The notes under the pieces were generated by a model. It had not been told where the DNA came from. It did no database searches and saw nothing but the letters and a program-made list of their open reading frames with translations. A stretch of 64,000 bases of DNA from Scalesia atractyloides (lineage: Eukaryota > Streptophyta > Magnoliopsida > Asterales > Asteraceae): contig CAMTDV010000017.1 of the NCBI GenBank assembly GCA_947069175.1, positions 52,585,137 through 52,649,136 of the forward strand, given 5' to 3'. Shown one piece after another: positions 43,582 through 54,290 of the stretch. Position numbers and translations under genes: made by a program. Positions within the stretch are counted from its first letter, which is position 1; the number at the start of each line of letters is the position of its first letter.

Positions 43582-44210
43582 TCATATGTATTTTTTAGCT
43601 CGGGTACAGGTCATGAATTTTAGGCTACTAGAGGGTTTCTCTCCATGAACTTCTAAGGTTTCATCAGACGAAAGAGGTATACGAACAACCTTGTCAAAAC
43701 AGATCACCTCAGCACGGTGTTTGGTTAACCAATCCATTCCTACGATGATGCCAAAACTCCTGAGTTGCATTGGCGTGAGGTCAATGGGAAAAAGATGGTT
43801 ATTTAGGTTCAACAGGCAATTACGAATGATCGAATTGAGTTCAAGAGGTTCACCATTGGCTATTTCTACTGTCAAGGGCTTTCCTAGTTTAGTTCTAGGC
43901 ATCAAAAGCAAAGGTTCAAAGGCTAGTGATACAAAGCTTCTATCGGCACCCGAATCGAAAAGGACAGAAGCAGGATGATTGTTAACAAGGAACGTACCGT
44001 TAACGACTTCGTTATCAGCACGAGCCTCATTGGCATTGATGTTGAATGCACGTCCACGGGCTGGATTTGCATTTCCATTTGCCAGTTTTGGGCAGTTGCT
44101 TCTAAAGTGACCCATCTCGCCACAGTTGTAGCAAGAACCAGGTGGAAAAGGAGGTCTAGCAGGGTTAGCTTGGGGTCGAACAAGGTTTTGAACATAATTG
44201 GAGTTTGCTT
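43582..44210 (-). pseudogene. E unit 1 gag zinc knuckle and protease
   Basis: The knuckle CYNCGEMGHFRSNC is intact at 44092-44133. Then come GRAFNINANEARADNEVVNGTFL (as NEVVNGTFLVNN), FDSGADRSFVS with the protease Asp-Ser-Gly at 43948-43956, LNLNNHLFPIDLTPMQL, IIVGMDWLTKHRAEVICFD and EKPSSSLKFMTCTRA. The protease is unbroken from active site to C-terminus, the best preserved in the window. Upstream of the knuckle, gag stops abruptly at about 44210 where LTR sequence in the opposite sense begins. Confidence 0.88.
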
Positions 44211-46150
44211 CCCTTTGGAGGCCTCCTACTGAGTATTCTTGGCTTCCTTGAACACAAGTAAGTGTTCTTTCCTAGTCTTGTTCATTATTTTAGCTTATTT
44301 TGAGCTAAAAGTCAAACAGTTGACTTTCTGTTTGATTTTCGGTTCTAAACATTTTTGTTCAAGTCCAAGTTCAATTGAACTTTGCAACATGATCATAATC
44401 ACGAAGGTTATGATCCCTAGCAATTGCACCTTCCGATTACCACGTTTACTAGTCGAAATGACGAGTCAAAGTTTCCGTCAAAATGCGCATTATGTGCCTT
44501 TACGACGAAACTATTTTCGGGTATCAAAACACTAAGTTTTGATACCAAATCAGTTTTATAAACTTAGTTAGACATGTTTGACATGTCTAACTCGTCACTT
44601 CTAGTTTAGTGCTTTATTTGGGTCGTAAGTCGAGCGGTCTTGACCACCACTTTGACTTTCGAATCCGACCCGTTTGGTCGATCTTAGGATCCGACTAAAC
44701 ACATGTTTATGACCATAGTTGCATAGGGAATAACCTACTGAGGTTATACCTTATGGTCACATCGTTTGGTCAGTTATATGATAAGTCGCTATTATGTTCT
44801 TTAATAATGACCAAAATACCATATTTGCGCATAAATCCGTTTTAAACATATGTAACCAAATTTTTGACATATAAACTGATGTTATAACTTTTTTTGAACA
44901 TGTTTGGACATTTAAGACTTATCAAAGGACATGTTTAACTATCTGATCACGCTTTTACGCAAATGACACGTTAAAGTAGCGTAAACTACGTTAACGGGTC
45001 AAAAGCACTTAGGATTCATTCCAAATCAGAATGTTGAGTTTGTTAAACCATTTCAAATGAGTTCCAACATTCATTTGGTTTACAAAACCGCATTCTATAT
45101 GATTCCACCGATTATGCCCCGTACTTTAACACAGTTACCCGATGTTAGGACACACTTGATTCCTTGATCTTTTGGGCTTTGTTTATCCTCTTGAACAAGG
45201 ACACTCTTGCAATCCCAAGTGAGTACATAGTCCCCTCTTTTACGTTTTTCAAATGTTTGGGGTGATTTATATGTGCCTATACACTATTTTCACGATTTCA
45301 AAGCTATATGATTTCGCATACATAATACACATCCTTTAACAAATTGAAACTGTTACCTATGGATTATATAATGATTTTCAAAGTTTGTAAGACTATTGTT
45401 GGTGCGTATTTATTCTTATACATCCATTAACAATGATCAAGCCGATTAGTAGTACGATATAGCGCTATAGGATTTGACACCACATTCCTGTTGTATGGAA
45501 TGTCAGAAACCAAGTTTAAACCAAACAGATTTTGCCTTCGTGGTAAATCTATAGTCACTAATGTATAGTTTGATATACTCGGGTTTGAATGTATTGTCAA
45601 ATGACCACAATTTGTGTTTTACAAAGGTTTCCTAATTAAGCCATAAAAACTTATCTTTTATTGATTTCTGAAACCAACGTGTATTTTGATATACTACCAA
45701 ATCATAATCAAAGTATATTTCGATATACTTCCAAAGCATAGTTTGATATGCTACTGAATCTCTTGTACTTAAACCAGAGTATAGTTTGATATACTACCGG
45801 TTCTCTTATTCTAACTAAAGTATATTTTGATATACTACCGATTCTTTTAATCAAAACCAAAGTAAATTTTTGATATACTGTCAAATCTTAATATTCTTAA
45901 ACCAAAGTATATTTTTGGTATACTACCAAATCTTAATATTCTTAAACCAAAGTATATTTTGATATATTACCAAATTTATCTTTTCACAAGTATATTTTAA
46001 TATACTATCAATTTAACTATTTCAAAACCAAAGAATATTTTGATCTACTATCAAGCCTCTTATTCGAAAACGAAAGTATATAGTTTGATATACTATCTAT
46101 ATTTTTTGTTTCAAAACCAAAGTATATTTTGTATATACTATAAACCCTTT
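44210..46150 (+). repeat. E unit 1 LTR fragment, plus orientation
   Basis: Aligns in the plus sense with about 9400-10640 of the element A LTR (for example CTTTGACTTTCGAATCCG and GAGGTTATACCT). It then runs into the AGTATA palindrome array and stops before any TATA hairpin. So it is an internal LTR piece with neither terminus. Confidence 0.8.
45560..46145 (+). repeat. Palindrome array AGTATA(N5-6)TATACT in the E unit 1 LTR
   Basis: Copies of AGTATATTTTGATATACT or AGTATAGTTTGATATACT lie near 45562, 45679, 45711, 45736, 45778, 45819, 45861, 45906, 45951, 45990, 46030, 46074 and 46121, mostly 40-45 bases apart. The spacers share CCAAATCTTAATATTCTTAAACC in part. It sits in the U3 part of the LTR. 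Confidence 0.88.
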
Positions 46151-46620
46151 TTTTTATCAAAAAGCGAGTTTTTCAGCGGATAGATCCTCACGAATCGGCA
46201 AAAAGTGTGCTGACTTTGTTAAACGATCAATGACTACCCAAATGGCATCATGACCTCTAGATGTGTGCGGAAGTTTAGTGATGAGATCCATCGCAATGTT
46301 CTCGCACTTCCATACCGGTATTTCTAGTTGTTTAAGCAAACCATATGGGCGTTGATGTCCAGCCTTGACTTTATGACAAGTTAACCATTTAGACACATAC
46401 AAGGCAATGTCCTTCTTCATACCCGGCCACCAATACTGGGTACGAAGATCCTTTTACATTTTGTCTGCACCAGGATGGATTGAATAACGAGACTTATGAG
46501 CGTCGTCCATCAATAAGGTGCGGAGATTGTCTTGACTTGGAACCCACAAACGGTTCATGTAATAAAGTAATCCACTGTCTTTCGTTTCGAATTGAAGTTT
46601 GAGATTTTGAGGCATCTCAT
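46151..46620 (-). pseudogene. E unit 2 integrase fragment
   Basis: Frame 46420-46157: MKKDIALYVSKWLTCHKVKAGH, where the first finger Cys is now Trp (KWLTC against NCLTC in G), WKCENIAMDLITKLPHTSRG with the first catalytic Asp, VIDRLTKSAHFLPI and REDLSAEKL. It stops at the unit boundary 46150; the second Asp, the Glu and the chromodomain are absent. Upstream (46421-46620) the HHCC His region can be read with a shift. Confidence 0.8.
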
Positions 46621-46683
46621 TTTCAACAAACTTTGGGTTACATATGTATGTTGTGCCTGAAAGATACGTGTCTGGATATCAGA

Positions 46684-47032
46684 TTAAATTTGAACATAAT
46701 GAAGTTTGGCACGTTCCTTACGACTAAGTGCATCGACTACGACATTCGCCTTGCAAGTTAGGTAGCGAATCTCCCAGTCATAGTCATTCAGGAGTTCGAC
46801 TAGCGTCGTTATCTCATATTTAGCTCCTTTTGATTGAATATATGTTGGAGACTCTTGTGGTCCGTGAAAACCACACACTTCGTACCATAAAGGTAGTGTC
46901 TCCAAATCTTGAGAGCAAAAACTACGGCACCTAACTCAAGATCATAAGTTGTGTAGTTCTTCTCATGGATTTTCAATTGTCTTGACGCGTAGGCTATGAC
47001 TTTATCTTGTTGCATGAGAACACAACCAAGGC
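46684..47032 (-). pseudogene. E unit 2 RNase H
   Basis: Frame 47015-46809: KVIAYASRQLKIHEKNYTTYDLEL, WRHYLYGTKCVVFTDHKSLQHIF, then a shift to frame 46905-46684 with LLNDYDWEIRYLTCKANVVVDALSRKE. Conserved residues of the gypsy RNase H are present but GKAN reads TCKAN and the domain is split by the shift. Confidence 0.85.
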
Positions 47033-47816
47033 CTAGATTCGATGCGTCACAATAGACAAGAAAATTGTCGTTTCCATCGGGTAAAGATAGAATAGGAGCA
47101 TCGAAAGATTTTGTTTCAAGGTCTGGAAGGCTTCTTCTTGTTTGGGTCCCCAGTCAAAAGGTTTATTCTTTTGAGTCAAAGCAGTGACGGGAGCCGCAAT
47201 CTTGGAGAAGTTTGCGATAAAACGGTGGTAATAGCCAGCTAGGCCGAGAAATGAATGAACTTCGGTAGGAGTAGTAGGTGTACTCCAATCCCTAATCGCA
47301 CTGATTTTGGCGGGATCTACATGTATACCTTGTTCGTTAACAATGTGTCCCAAGAATTGAACTTCCTTTAGCCAAAAGTCACACCTGGAGAATTTGAAAT
47401 AAAGTTGTTCCCTTTTTAGGAGTTCCATCGTTAGACGGAGGTAAGGGATATTGATTTTTGATCGTGAGTTTGTTGAGCTCACGATAATTGATACACATTC
47501 GGAAGGATCCATCCTTCTTTTTCACGAATAGGACAGGAGCGCCCCAAGGTGAAAAGCTTGGACGAATGAATCCTTTGTCAGATAACTCTTGGAGTTGTTT
47601 CGGTAACTCTTGCATCTCAGACGGTGCAAGACGGTAAGGGGATTTGGCTATTTGGTTGGCACCAAGTACGAGATCAATGCGAAAGTCAACTTGACGTGCC
47701 GGAGGTAAACAAGGTAGCTCTTCCGAAAACACCTCAGGATAATCCCAAACAACGGGGATGTCCTGAATAGTTTTGCCCTTTCCTTTCTCCTCTACGATAT
47801 GTGCTAAAGGCCACAT
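47033..47816 (-). pseudogene. E unit 2 RT with the catalytic palm deleted
   Basis: Frame 47816-47379 holds the connection (EVFSEELPCLPPARQVDFRI, APSEMQELPKQLQELSDKGF) and fingers (KKDGSFRMCINYRELNKLTI). It then reaches YPLPP and, near 47440, jumps straight into thumb sequence; frame 47512-47033 continues with LTMELLKREQLYFKFS, FWLKEVQFLGHIVNEQGIHV and FLGLAGYYHRF. About 300-350 bases, including both catalytic Asp regions, are missing. Unit 1 still has the first of them, so the loss came after duplication. Confidence 0.85.
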
Positions 47817-48420
47817 AATTCTTCCGTATGTATTTTTGAGCTCGGGTACAGGTCATGAGTTTTAGGCTACTAGAGGGTTTCTCTCCATGAACTTCTAAGG
47901 TTTCACCGGACGAAAGAGGTATACGAACAACCTTGTCAAAATAGATCACCTCAGCACGGTGTTTAGTTAACCAATCCATTCCTACGATGATGTCAAAACT
48001 CCCGAGTGGGATTGGCATGAGGTCAATGGGAAAAAGATGGGTATTGAGGTTCAACTAGCAAATCCGAATGACGGAATTGAGTACAAGAGGTTCACCATTG
48101 GCTATTTCTACTTTCAACGGCTTTCGTAGTTTAGTTCTAGGCATCGAAAGCAAAGGTTCAAAGGCTAGTGATACAAAGCTTCTTTCGGCACCTGAATCGA
48201 AAAGGATAGAAGCAGGATGATTGTTAACAAGGAACGTACCGTTAACTACTTCGTTATCCATCCACAGGCTGTATTTGCATTTGCCAGTTTTGGGCAGTTG
48301 TTTCTAAAGTGACCCATCTAGCCACAACTGTAGCAAGAACCAGGTGGAAAAGGAGGTCTAGCAGGATTGACTTGGGGTTGAACATGGTTTTGAACATAAT
48401 TGGAGTTTGCTTCCCTTTGG
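47734..48420 (-). pseudogene. E unit 2 protease and damaged zinc knuckle
   Basis: Frame 48261-48055: NEVVNGTFLVNNHPASILFDSGAERSF, with active-site Asp-Ser-Gly at about 48190-48198. A stop near 48056 divides it from frame 48054-47734: PIDLMPIPLGSFDIIVGMDWLTKHRAE. Upstream the knuckle reads CYSCG-stop-MGHFRNNC, Glu to stop (about 48336). The linker between knuckle and protease has a deletion of some 60 bases compared with unit 1. Confidence 0.85.
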
Positions 48421-50373
48421 AGGCCTCCTACTGAGTATTCTTGGCTTCCTTGAACATAAGTAAGTGTTCTTTGCTAGTCTTGTTCATTATTTTAGCTTAT
48501 TTTGAGCTAAAAGTCAAACAGTTGACTTTCTGTTTGACTTTCGGTTCTGAACATTTTTGGTCAAAAAGTTCCATTGAACTTTGCAACGTGATCATAATCA
48601 TGAAGGTTATGATCCCTAGCGATTGCACCTTCCGATTACCACGTTTACTAGTCGAAATGACGAGTCAAAGTTTCCGTCAAAATGCGCATTATGTGCACTT
48701 TACAACAAAACTATTTTCGGGCATCAAAACACTAAATTTTGATACCAAATCTGTGTTATAAACTTAGTTACACATGTTTGACATGTCTAACTCGTCACTT
48801 CTAGTTTAGTGCTTTTTTGGGTCGTAAGTCGAGGGGTCTTGACCACCGCTTTGACTTTCGAATCCGACCTGTTTGGTCGATCTTAGGATCCGACCAAACA
48901 CATATTTGTGACCATAGTTGCATAGGGAATAACCTATTGAGGTTATACCTTATGGTCACATAGTTTGGTTAGTTATATGATAAGTCGTTATTATGTTCTT
49001 TAATAATGACCAAAATACCATTTTTGCGCATAAATCCGTTTTAAACATATGTAACCAAATTTTTGACGTATAAACTGATGTTATAACATTTTCAAACATG
49101 TTTGGACATTTAAGACTTATCATAGGACATGTTTAACCATCCGATCACGTGTTTATGCAAATAACACGTTAAAGTAGCGTAAACTAGCTTAACGGGTCAA
49201 AAGCACTTAGGATTCATTCCAAATCGGAATGTTGAGTTTGTTAAACCGTTTCATATGAGTTCCAACACTCATTTGGATTACAAAACCTCATTCTATCCGA
49301 TTCCACCGATTATGCCCCGTACTTTAACATAGTTACCCGATGTTAGGACACACTTGATTCCTTGGTCTTTTGGGCTTTGTTTATCCTCTTGAACAAGGAG
49401 ACTCTTGCAATCCCAAGTGAGTACATAGTCCCCTCTTTTACGTTTTTCAAATGTTTTAGGGTGGCTCATATGTGCCTATACACTATTTTAACGATTTCAA
49501 AGCTATATGATTTCGCATACATAATACACATCCTTTAACGAATTGAAACCATTACCTGTGGATTATATAATGATTTTCAAAGTTTGTAACACTATTGTTG
49601 GTGCGTATTTATTCTTATGCCTCCATTAACAATGATCAATCCGATTGGTAGAACAATATAGTGCTATAGGATTTGACACCCCATTCATGTTGTAGGGAAT
49701 GTCAGAAACCAAGTTTAAACCAAATAGATTTTGCTTTCGTGGTAAATCTATAGTCACCAATGTATAGTTTGATATACTCAGGTTTGAATGAATTGCCAAA
49801 CGACCACAATGTGTGTTTTATAAAGGTTTCCTAATTAAGCCATAAAACTTGTCTTTTATTGATATCTGAAACCAAAGTATATTTTGATATGCTACCAAAT
49901 CACAATCAAAGTATATTTCGATATACTTCCAAAGCATAGTTTGATATGCTACCAATGTGATATTGTTTTCCAAAGTATAGTTTGATATACTACTGAATCT
50001 CTTGTACTTAAACTGAAGTATAGTTTACCGATTCTCTTATTACTTACTAAAGTATACTTTGATATACTACCGATTCTTTTATTCAAAACCAAAGTATATT
50101 TTTGATATACTACCAAATCTTAATATTGTTAAACCAAAGTATATTTTTGGTATACTACCAAATGTTAATATTCTTAAACCAAAGTATATTTTGATATATT
50201 ACCAAATCTATCTTTTTACAAGTATATTTTAACATACTATCAATTTTACTATTTCAAAACCAAAGAATATTTTGATATATTATCAAGCCTCTTATTCGAA
50301 AACCAAAGTATATAGTTTGATATACTATCTATATTGTTGTTTCAAAACCAAAGTATATTTCATATATACTATA
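48420..50373 (+). repeat. E unit 2 LTR fragment, plus orientation, with AGTATA palindrome array
   Basis: Counterpart of 44210-46150. The palindrome array runs from about 49765 to 50373; one extra copy is present near 49940 and one copy is shortened near 50025, so copy number differs from unit 1. Confidence 0.85.
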
Positions 50374-50859
50374 TGTAACACCCCGACCACGTAAAACAAC
50401 AAACCACGGCGGAAACGTCGGGGAGTCATGTTAACAGATTGTTACAACAACACATGGTAATTGATGTTTCGTTTTGTTTAATATTAAACATTACTTATAT
50501 TGTCATAGAACTTTTAAACAAACTAAACAAACAAAACAAGCATTGTAATTGTCTTTCTTGTTTTTAAGTAACTAAAGTCCAAGTCCATTCCTAGGTGTGC
50601 ATGCATCAGTATCATCAAGCATTGTTCCCTGAAACATATGTGAAAACGAGTCAACATAAAAGAATGCCGGCGAGTACATAGGTTTTGTGATTGTGTCAAT
50701 TCATGGCCTTGAATTTGCAATACCTCGTTAGACTACAAGTGTCATTAATTAAAAACCTTGTTATCGTAAAGTATTTGGTATTGCAGAGATAACTAACCAA
50801 ATAAAACAAGTTAGTTGTAGTTTATAAAAGACTTGTAGCCATGAATCTTGACCAAAACA

Positions 50860-51347
50860 TGTTGGTGCATATGTCTGTTCCCTACGTCATTATATTAGAA
50901 CGAGTCTGGAATGATCAAGAGCTTCTAAAGAGTGATCAAGACAAAGACGATATCCAAGGGGGAGTCTGTTAGTACAGTATGTCTTTGTCTTAGTCTTGTA
51001 TCGAGTCTGTTTAAAATAGGTGAGATCGCGTTAGAAAACATCGTATTTATGTATATAGGAGACCAAGTTCGCCCAGAATTATGATTGAGAGAACAAGTTC
51101 GGCCGAACTTGTCTAAGCGAACTTGGAAACCTATAAATAGGTGAGTTGTGATCTCTCATTTGTAACTTTGGCACACTGACGGCGAAGCTCTATTGGATCC
51201 GGAACTTGAACGTTTATGAATACTTATCAATAAACAAACATTTAAAGAGTAATTCTTGTTATACGATTAACACGTCACATAGTTTCCGCCTATTTGAACG
51301 TTAGATACAAATCTTAGGTTCCTAAGCTGAGGAGGACGGTCCTATCA
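50860..51347 (+). repeat. 5' LTR of element F (488 bp)
   Basis: TGTTGGTGC to ...CCTATCA. Palindromes at 51064 (damaged) and 51094-51111 lie just upstream of the TATA box TATAAATA (51132-51139). It contains an inner purine tract (50954-50966) followed by TGTTAGTAC at 50967, the point that aligns with the LTR start of B. Confidence 0.93.
51132..51139 (+). promoter_or_regulatory. TATA box of element F 5' LTR
   Basis: CTATAAATAG, identical in the 3' LTR (57902-57909), about 20 bases after the last palindrome half-site (AAGCGAACTTGG). Confidence 0.7.
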
Positions 51348-51349
51348 AG

Positions 51350-51361
51350 TAGTATCAGAGT
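51350..51361 (+). other. Primer-binding site of element F
   Basis: TAGTATCAGAGT, two mismatches to the tRNA-Met site TGGTATCAGAGC, two bases after the LTR. Confidence 0.8.
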
Positions 51362-51603
51362 CTGGATACCTAGATTTGCTGAATTAATCACAAGAATCAT
51401 TCTAATTCTACCTCATTCGACCATTTTTCTTATATTTTTCACATATTTGAAGAATTCACGAACAAAAATGGCTAAAATTGAACATGTCATGTAAAATACA
51501 CTTATGGTAAACCCTTGAGAGTTTGAACATCAAATTCAAATGAATTGATATCAAAAATTCAAAAAACCATGATTTGCAAACTTGTTTTGGTCGAACTTGG
51601 GAT
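51362..51603 (+). other. Element F leader, primer-binding-site side
   Basis: About 240 AT-rich bases, similar in place and character to 20101-20346 of B. A damaged palindrome may start near 51577. Confidence 0.5.
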
Positions 51604-51935
51604 CAAGTTCGCCCGGACTTGATTAAAATTCATTGATTTTAATCAAGTTCGCCCGAACTTGATTGATATTTCAAGAGTTTTTGAGAAGTCCGCTCGAACT
51701 TGTTCATTTTTCAACTAAATTTATATCAAGTTCGCCCGAACTTGATTAAATTTGTTGAAATTCTCTTACAAGTTCGCCCAAACTTGATAACTCTATGGAA
51801 AGTCTACACAAGTTCGCCCAAACTTGCATTAGGGTGAATTTTTCAAGTTTCTCAACACAAGTTCGCCTGAACTTGTGTAAAATCAATAACGCGTTTGCTG
51901 CCTGATTCTCAAACCTGCAAGTTCGCCGTATTTGT
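51604..51935 (+). repeat. Palindrome array in the element F leader (8 copies)
   Basis: Starts at 51604, 51644, 51685, 51727, 51769, 51809, 51858 and 51918. Steps are 40, 41, 42, 42, 40, 49 and 60. Centres are mostly CC (CAAGTTCGCCCGAACTTG), in contrast to the B leader where the same-sense centre is mostly CT. The last copy is damaged. Confidence 0.95.
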
Positions 51936-52002
51936 CAGTGTACTGATTATTTTTCGAAGTTTGTGAACGTGTGTTTTTTGGATAAATTGCCTGATTTTCA
52001 AA

Positions 52003-52950
52003 ATGGAAGATCTCCATAACGCGTTTGCTGCTGGAGTAGCTCAAGCTTCAACGTCTAATGCTATTGCGGTTAATCAGATGAATCTCGACAACGAGATGGG
52101 TACTACTACTAAACCGCCGAAGCTAATAAGTATGGGCGAGTTTGAGGGATGGAAAGAAAATTTTGTAAAATGGGTACAAGCCAATGAGTTCCACAGCTGG
52201 GTTGCGTTAGAAAACGGATACAAGTGGCCAAAAGATGAACGTGAACAAGATCTGCCTTTGATTAAGTTTACACATGCTGATAAAGATGCATATGTGGCTG
52301 AAAAGATAATGATTAGCCTGATACAACAGTCTGTGATGGAAGATATTTTGATATTACTACCAGAGTGTGAAACATCACAAGATTTGTGGCATGCTCTTTG
52401 TGACAAATTCAAGGGAAGAGATGAGATGATAAAGAGTAAAAAGACGTTAATCAAGAAAGAATTTGAAATATTCACAATGATCAAAGGAGAGACTATGAAA
52501 CAGATGATTGACAGATATTATCATCTAATGGTCCAGATGTGAAGACATGATATTAAGAGAACTACCGAAGAGCATATGGAAAAGTTGGCTGATGCACTTC
52601 CCGAGGGTGAGTGGTCAACTTACCTGTTGAAATTAAAGAACAGTCCAGGTTAGAGGCATTTAAAGTTTTCATCTTTCATCGACAAATTAGAAGCAGAACT
52701 GTTAAAAATTGCAAAATCAAAGAATGCAAACGTTGTTCAAGATGTCAGTATGTATTACAAAGGAGGTGTTCAACATACTCCGATTCAGAGTCCGAAAATT
52801 CAAACAGCATTCAGTGCTAATATGAATTCATCGATTTATTCATCATAGAATCAGAGTTCTCTAAACACGGGATATTCTAGTACTGGTTCAAATTCGTCCT
52901 TTCAAAATCAGAACAATCAGTCGCATCAGATACACCTATCCAGTTCTGAT
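52003..52950 (+). pseudogene. Element F gag, N-terminal UBN2-like domain
   Basis: ATG 52003: MEDLHNAFAAGVAQASTSNA, then MNLDNEMGTTTKPPKLISM, WKENFVKWVQANEFHSW, LIKFTHADKDAYVAEKIM, LLPECETSQDLWHAL and MIKGETMKQMIDRYYHLMVQM. This is the UBN2 type of copia gag. A stop at 52540 ends the frame; beyond it HMEKLADALPEGEWSTYLLKL and FIDKLEAELLKIAKS can be read with two more stops (52652, 52847) and a shift. It matches 19707-18904 of B and is longer in one open piece. Confidence 0.85.
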
Positions 52951-52959
52951 CCGAATGTT

Positions 52960-53373
52960 TTGTGCAACATCGCTTTTAGTCTGAAGAATGTTTTTCCTGA
53001 AAAAGTGGCTAAACAGCACATAGCACTTCTTGCTACTGTTCTGGAATCTTACGAATGTTTAGTTGCTGGAAAGATCAGAAATCCTGAAATGAATGCTGAG
53101 GATTACGATCAGGTGGATGAAGAAGAATTGGAATTAATGGACATAAAGTGGAGTCTAGCTTCGATCATCAGAAGAGTTACCAAGTTTGTAGCATTAACTG
53201 GAAGAGATATTGGTAATTCAAGTAACAAAGTTGGTTTTGACAAGTCAAAAGTCACATGCTTCAAGTGCCGACAAAAAGGGCATTTCAAACGAGAGTGTCC
53301 AAATCAAGAAGTAAGTGGCAATCAAAGTCCTTTCGGAGGTGGATATGATTACTACAAGAAAGCACTGCAATAA
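52960..53373 (+). pseudogene. Element F gag, first zinc knuckle segment
   Basis: 137 codons: KVAKQHIALLATVLESYECL, DYDQVDEEELELMDIKWSLA, and CFKCRQKGHFKREC at 53257-53298, an intact CCHC knuckle. Between them F has a short stretch (GRDIGNSSNKVGFDKSK) that B lacks. A stop at 53371 follows; the reading goes on in a new frame with EKAMIASNENEGFDWNKYINK. Confidence 0.85.
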
Positions 53374-53399
53374 GAAAAGTCGAAGTTCAAGATCAATCT

Positions 53400-54290
53400 T
53401 CCAACACCACAGAAAAAGCTATGATTGCTTCAAATGAAAATGAAGGTTTTGATTGGAACAAGTATATTAACAAGAAGACTGGAGTCGCTTTTATGGCTGA
53501 GATTGTAGAAGAGCAAGATATGTCTGCTGAGAATGTAGCTCTAGAGAATGCAATTCTAGAAAAGTTATGACACAAAGAGAAGAAGAGGAGATCTATCATC
53601 ACACGATGATGCAGAATGCTAATTCTTATAAAAATGTTTCTAGTTTTGCAGGTTGTTCTAATGCAACATCTTTTAAGCAAGAGGTTGAAGAAAAGAGTTG
53701 AGAGGATGAGAAGGTAAATCCTGAGGTAAAAGTGATTGAAAAGGAGATTGTGAAAGTTGTGGAGGTTGAAAAACCTTGCACAAAGTGCACAAATCCTTGT
53801 GAGCAATGTGCTGAGAAGTCTAAGATCATAAGCGAAATGACTGTACATAACAAAAATTTTCGTTATGATTACAGAACAATAAAAGAAGCTTATGACAAAA
53901 TGAAAGGAAAATATTGCAATGTCGAAAAAGCTAATCTTGAACTAAGTGCTAATGTAACAATGTTAAGTGCAACAGTAGTTGAAAAACAAAAAGCAATTAA
54001 CATGTATATTGACACAATTTCTAAAACAAGGCGAGAGCTTCAAGACATGAAGATTGAAACAGAGAGGGTAAGGCAATTGTTGAAAAGTTATACCACAAAA
54101 GCTTATGTCATTGATCACATTCTTCCTACGATCAAATCGGAGGAAATGATGAAAAACCAAAAGGTACTAAGCATAAAGAGTATGCAAAATGTTTCACCTC
54201 CACTACTTTCAAGTTACTACCGCAAGAAAGCGGAAGGTATTGAAAAGGCAAAAAACATAACGCTTTAATCATAAACTAAAGATCAATTGC
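53400..54290 (+). pseudogene. Element F gag, coiled-coil insert with Cys pairs
   Basis: The best open part is 53732-54268 (178 codons). CTKCTNPCEQC at residues 12-22 gives two Cys-x2-Cys pairs. A long helical stretch follows, rich in Lys, Glu, Met and Leu (YDYRTIKEAYDKMKGKY, INMYIDTISKTRRELQDM), and then AYVIDHILPTIKSEE. It matches 18406-17450 of B. The Cys motif and the YVIDHILPTI box are the best conserved parts. Stops occur before 53732 (for example 53568 and 53699). Confidence 0.78.

Larger units (their letters stand above)
42939..46150. repeat. E unit 1: minus-strand pol fused to plus-strand LTR sequence (left part lost to D)
   Basis: Minus-strand RT, protease and a zinc knuckle (42944-44133) are followed directly by plus-strand LTR sequence (about 44210-46150) of the same family as the element A LTR. 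The junction and nearly all the sequence recur at about 47400-50373. It ends in TATACTATA just before the integrase of unit 2. D is inserted at its left edge, in RT. Confidence 0.8.
46151..50373. repeat. E unit 2: second copy of the pol/LTR chimera (4.2 kb)
   Basis: Contains minus-strand integrase start, RNase H, RT, protease and a zinc knuckle (46151-48420), then plus-strand LTR sequence (to 50373). The parts shared with unit 1 look about 95 percent alike by eye. It ends at TATACTATA, where the LTR of element G begins (TGTAACACC at 50374). The same word ends unit 1, which suggests a third unit beyond G. Confidence 0.8.
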
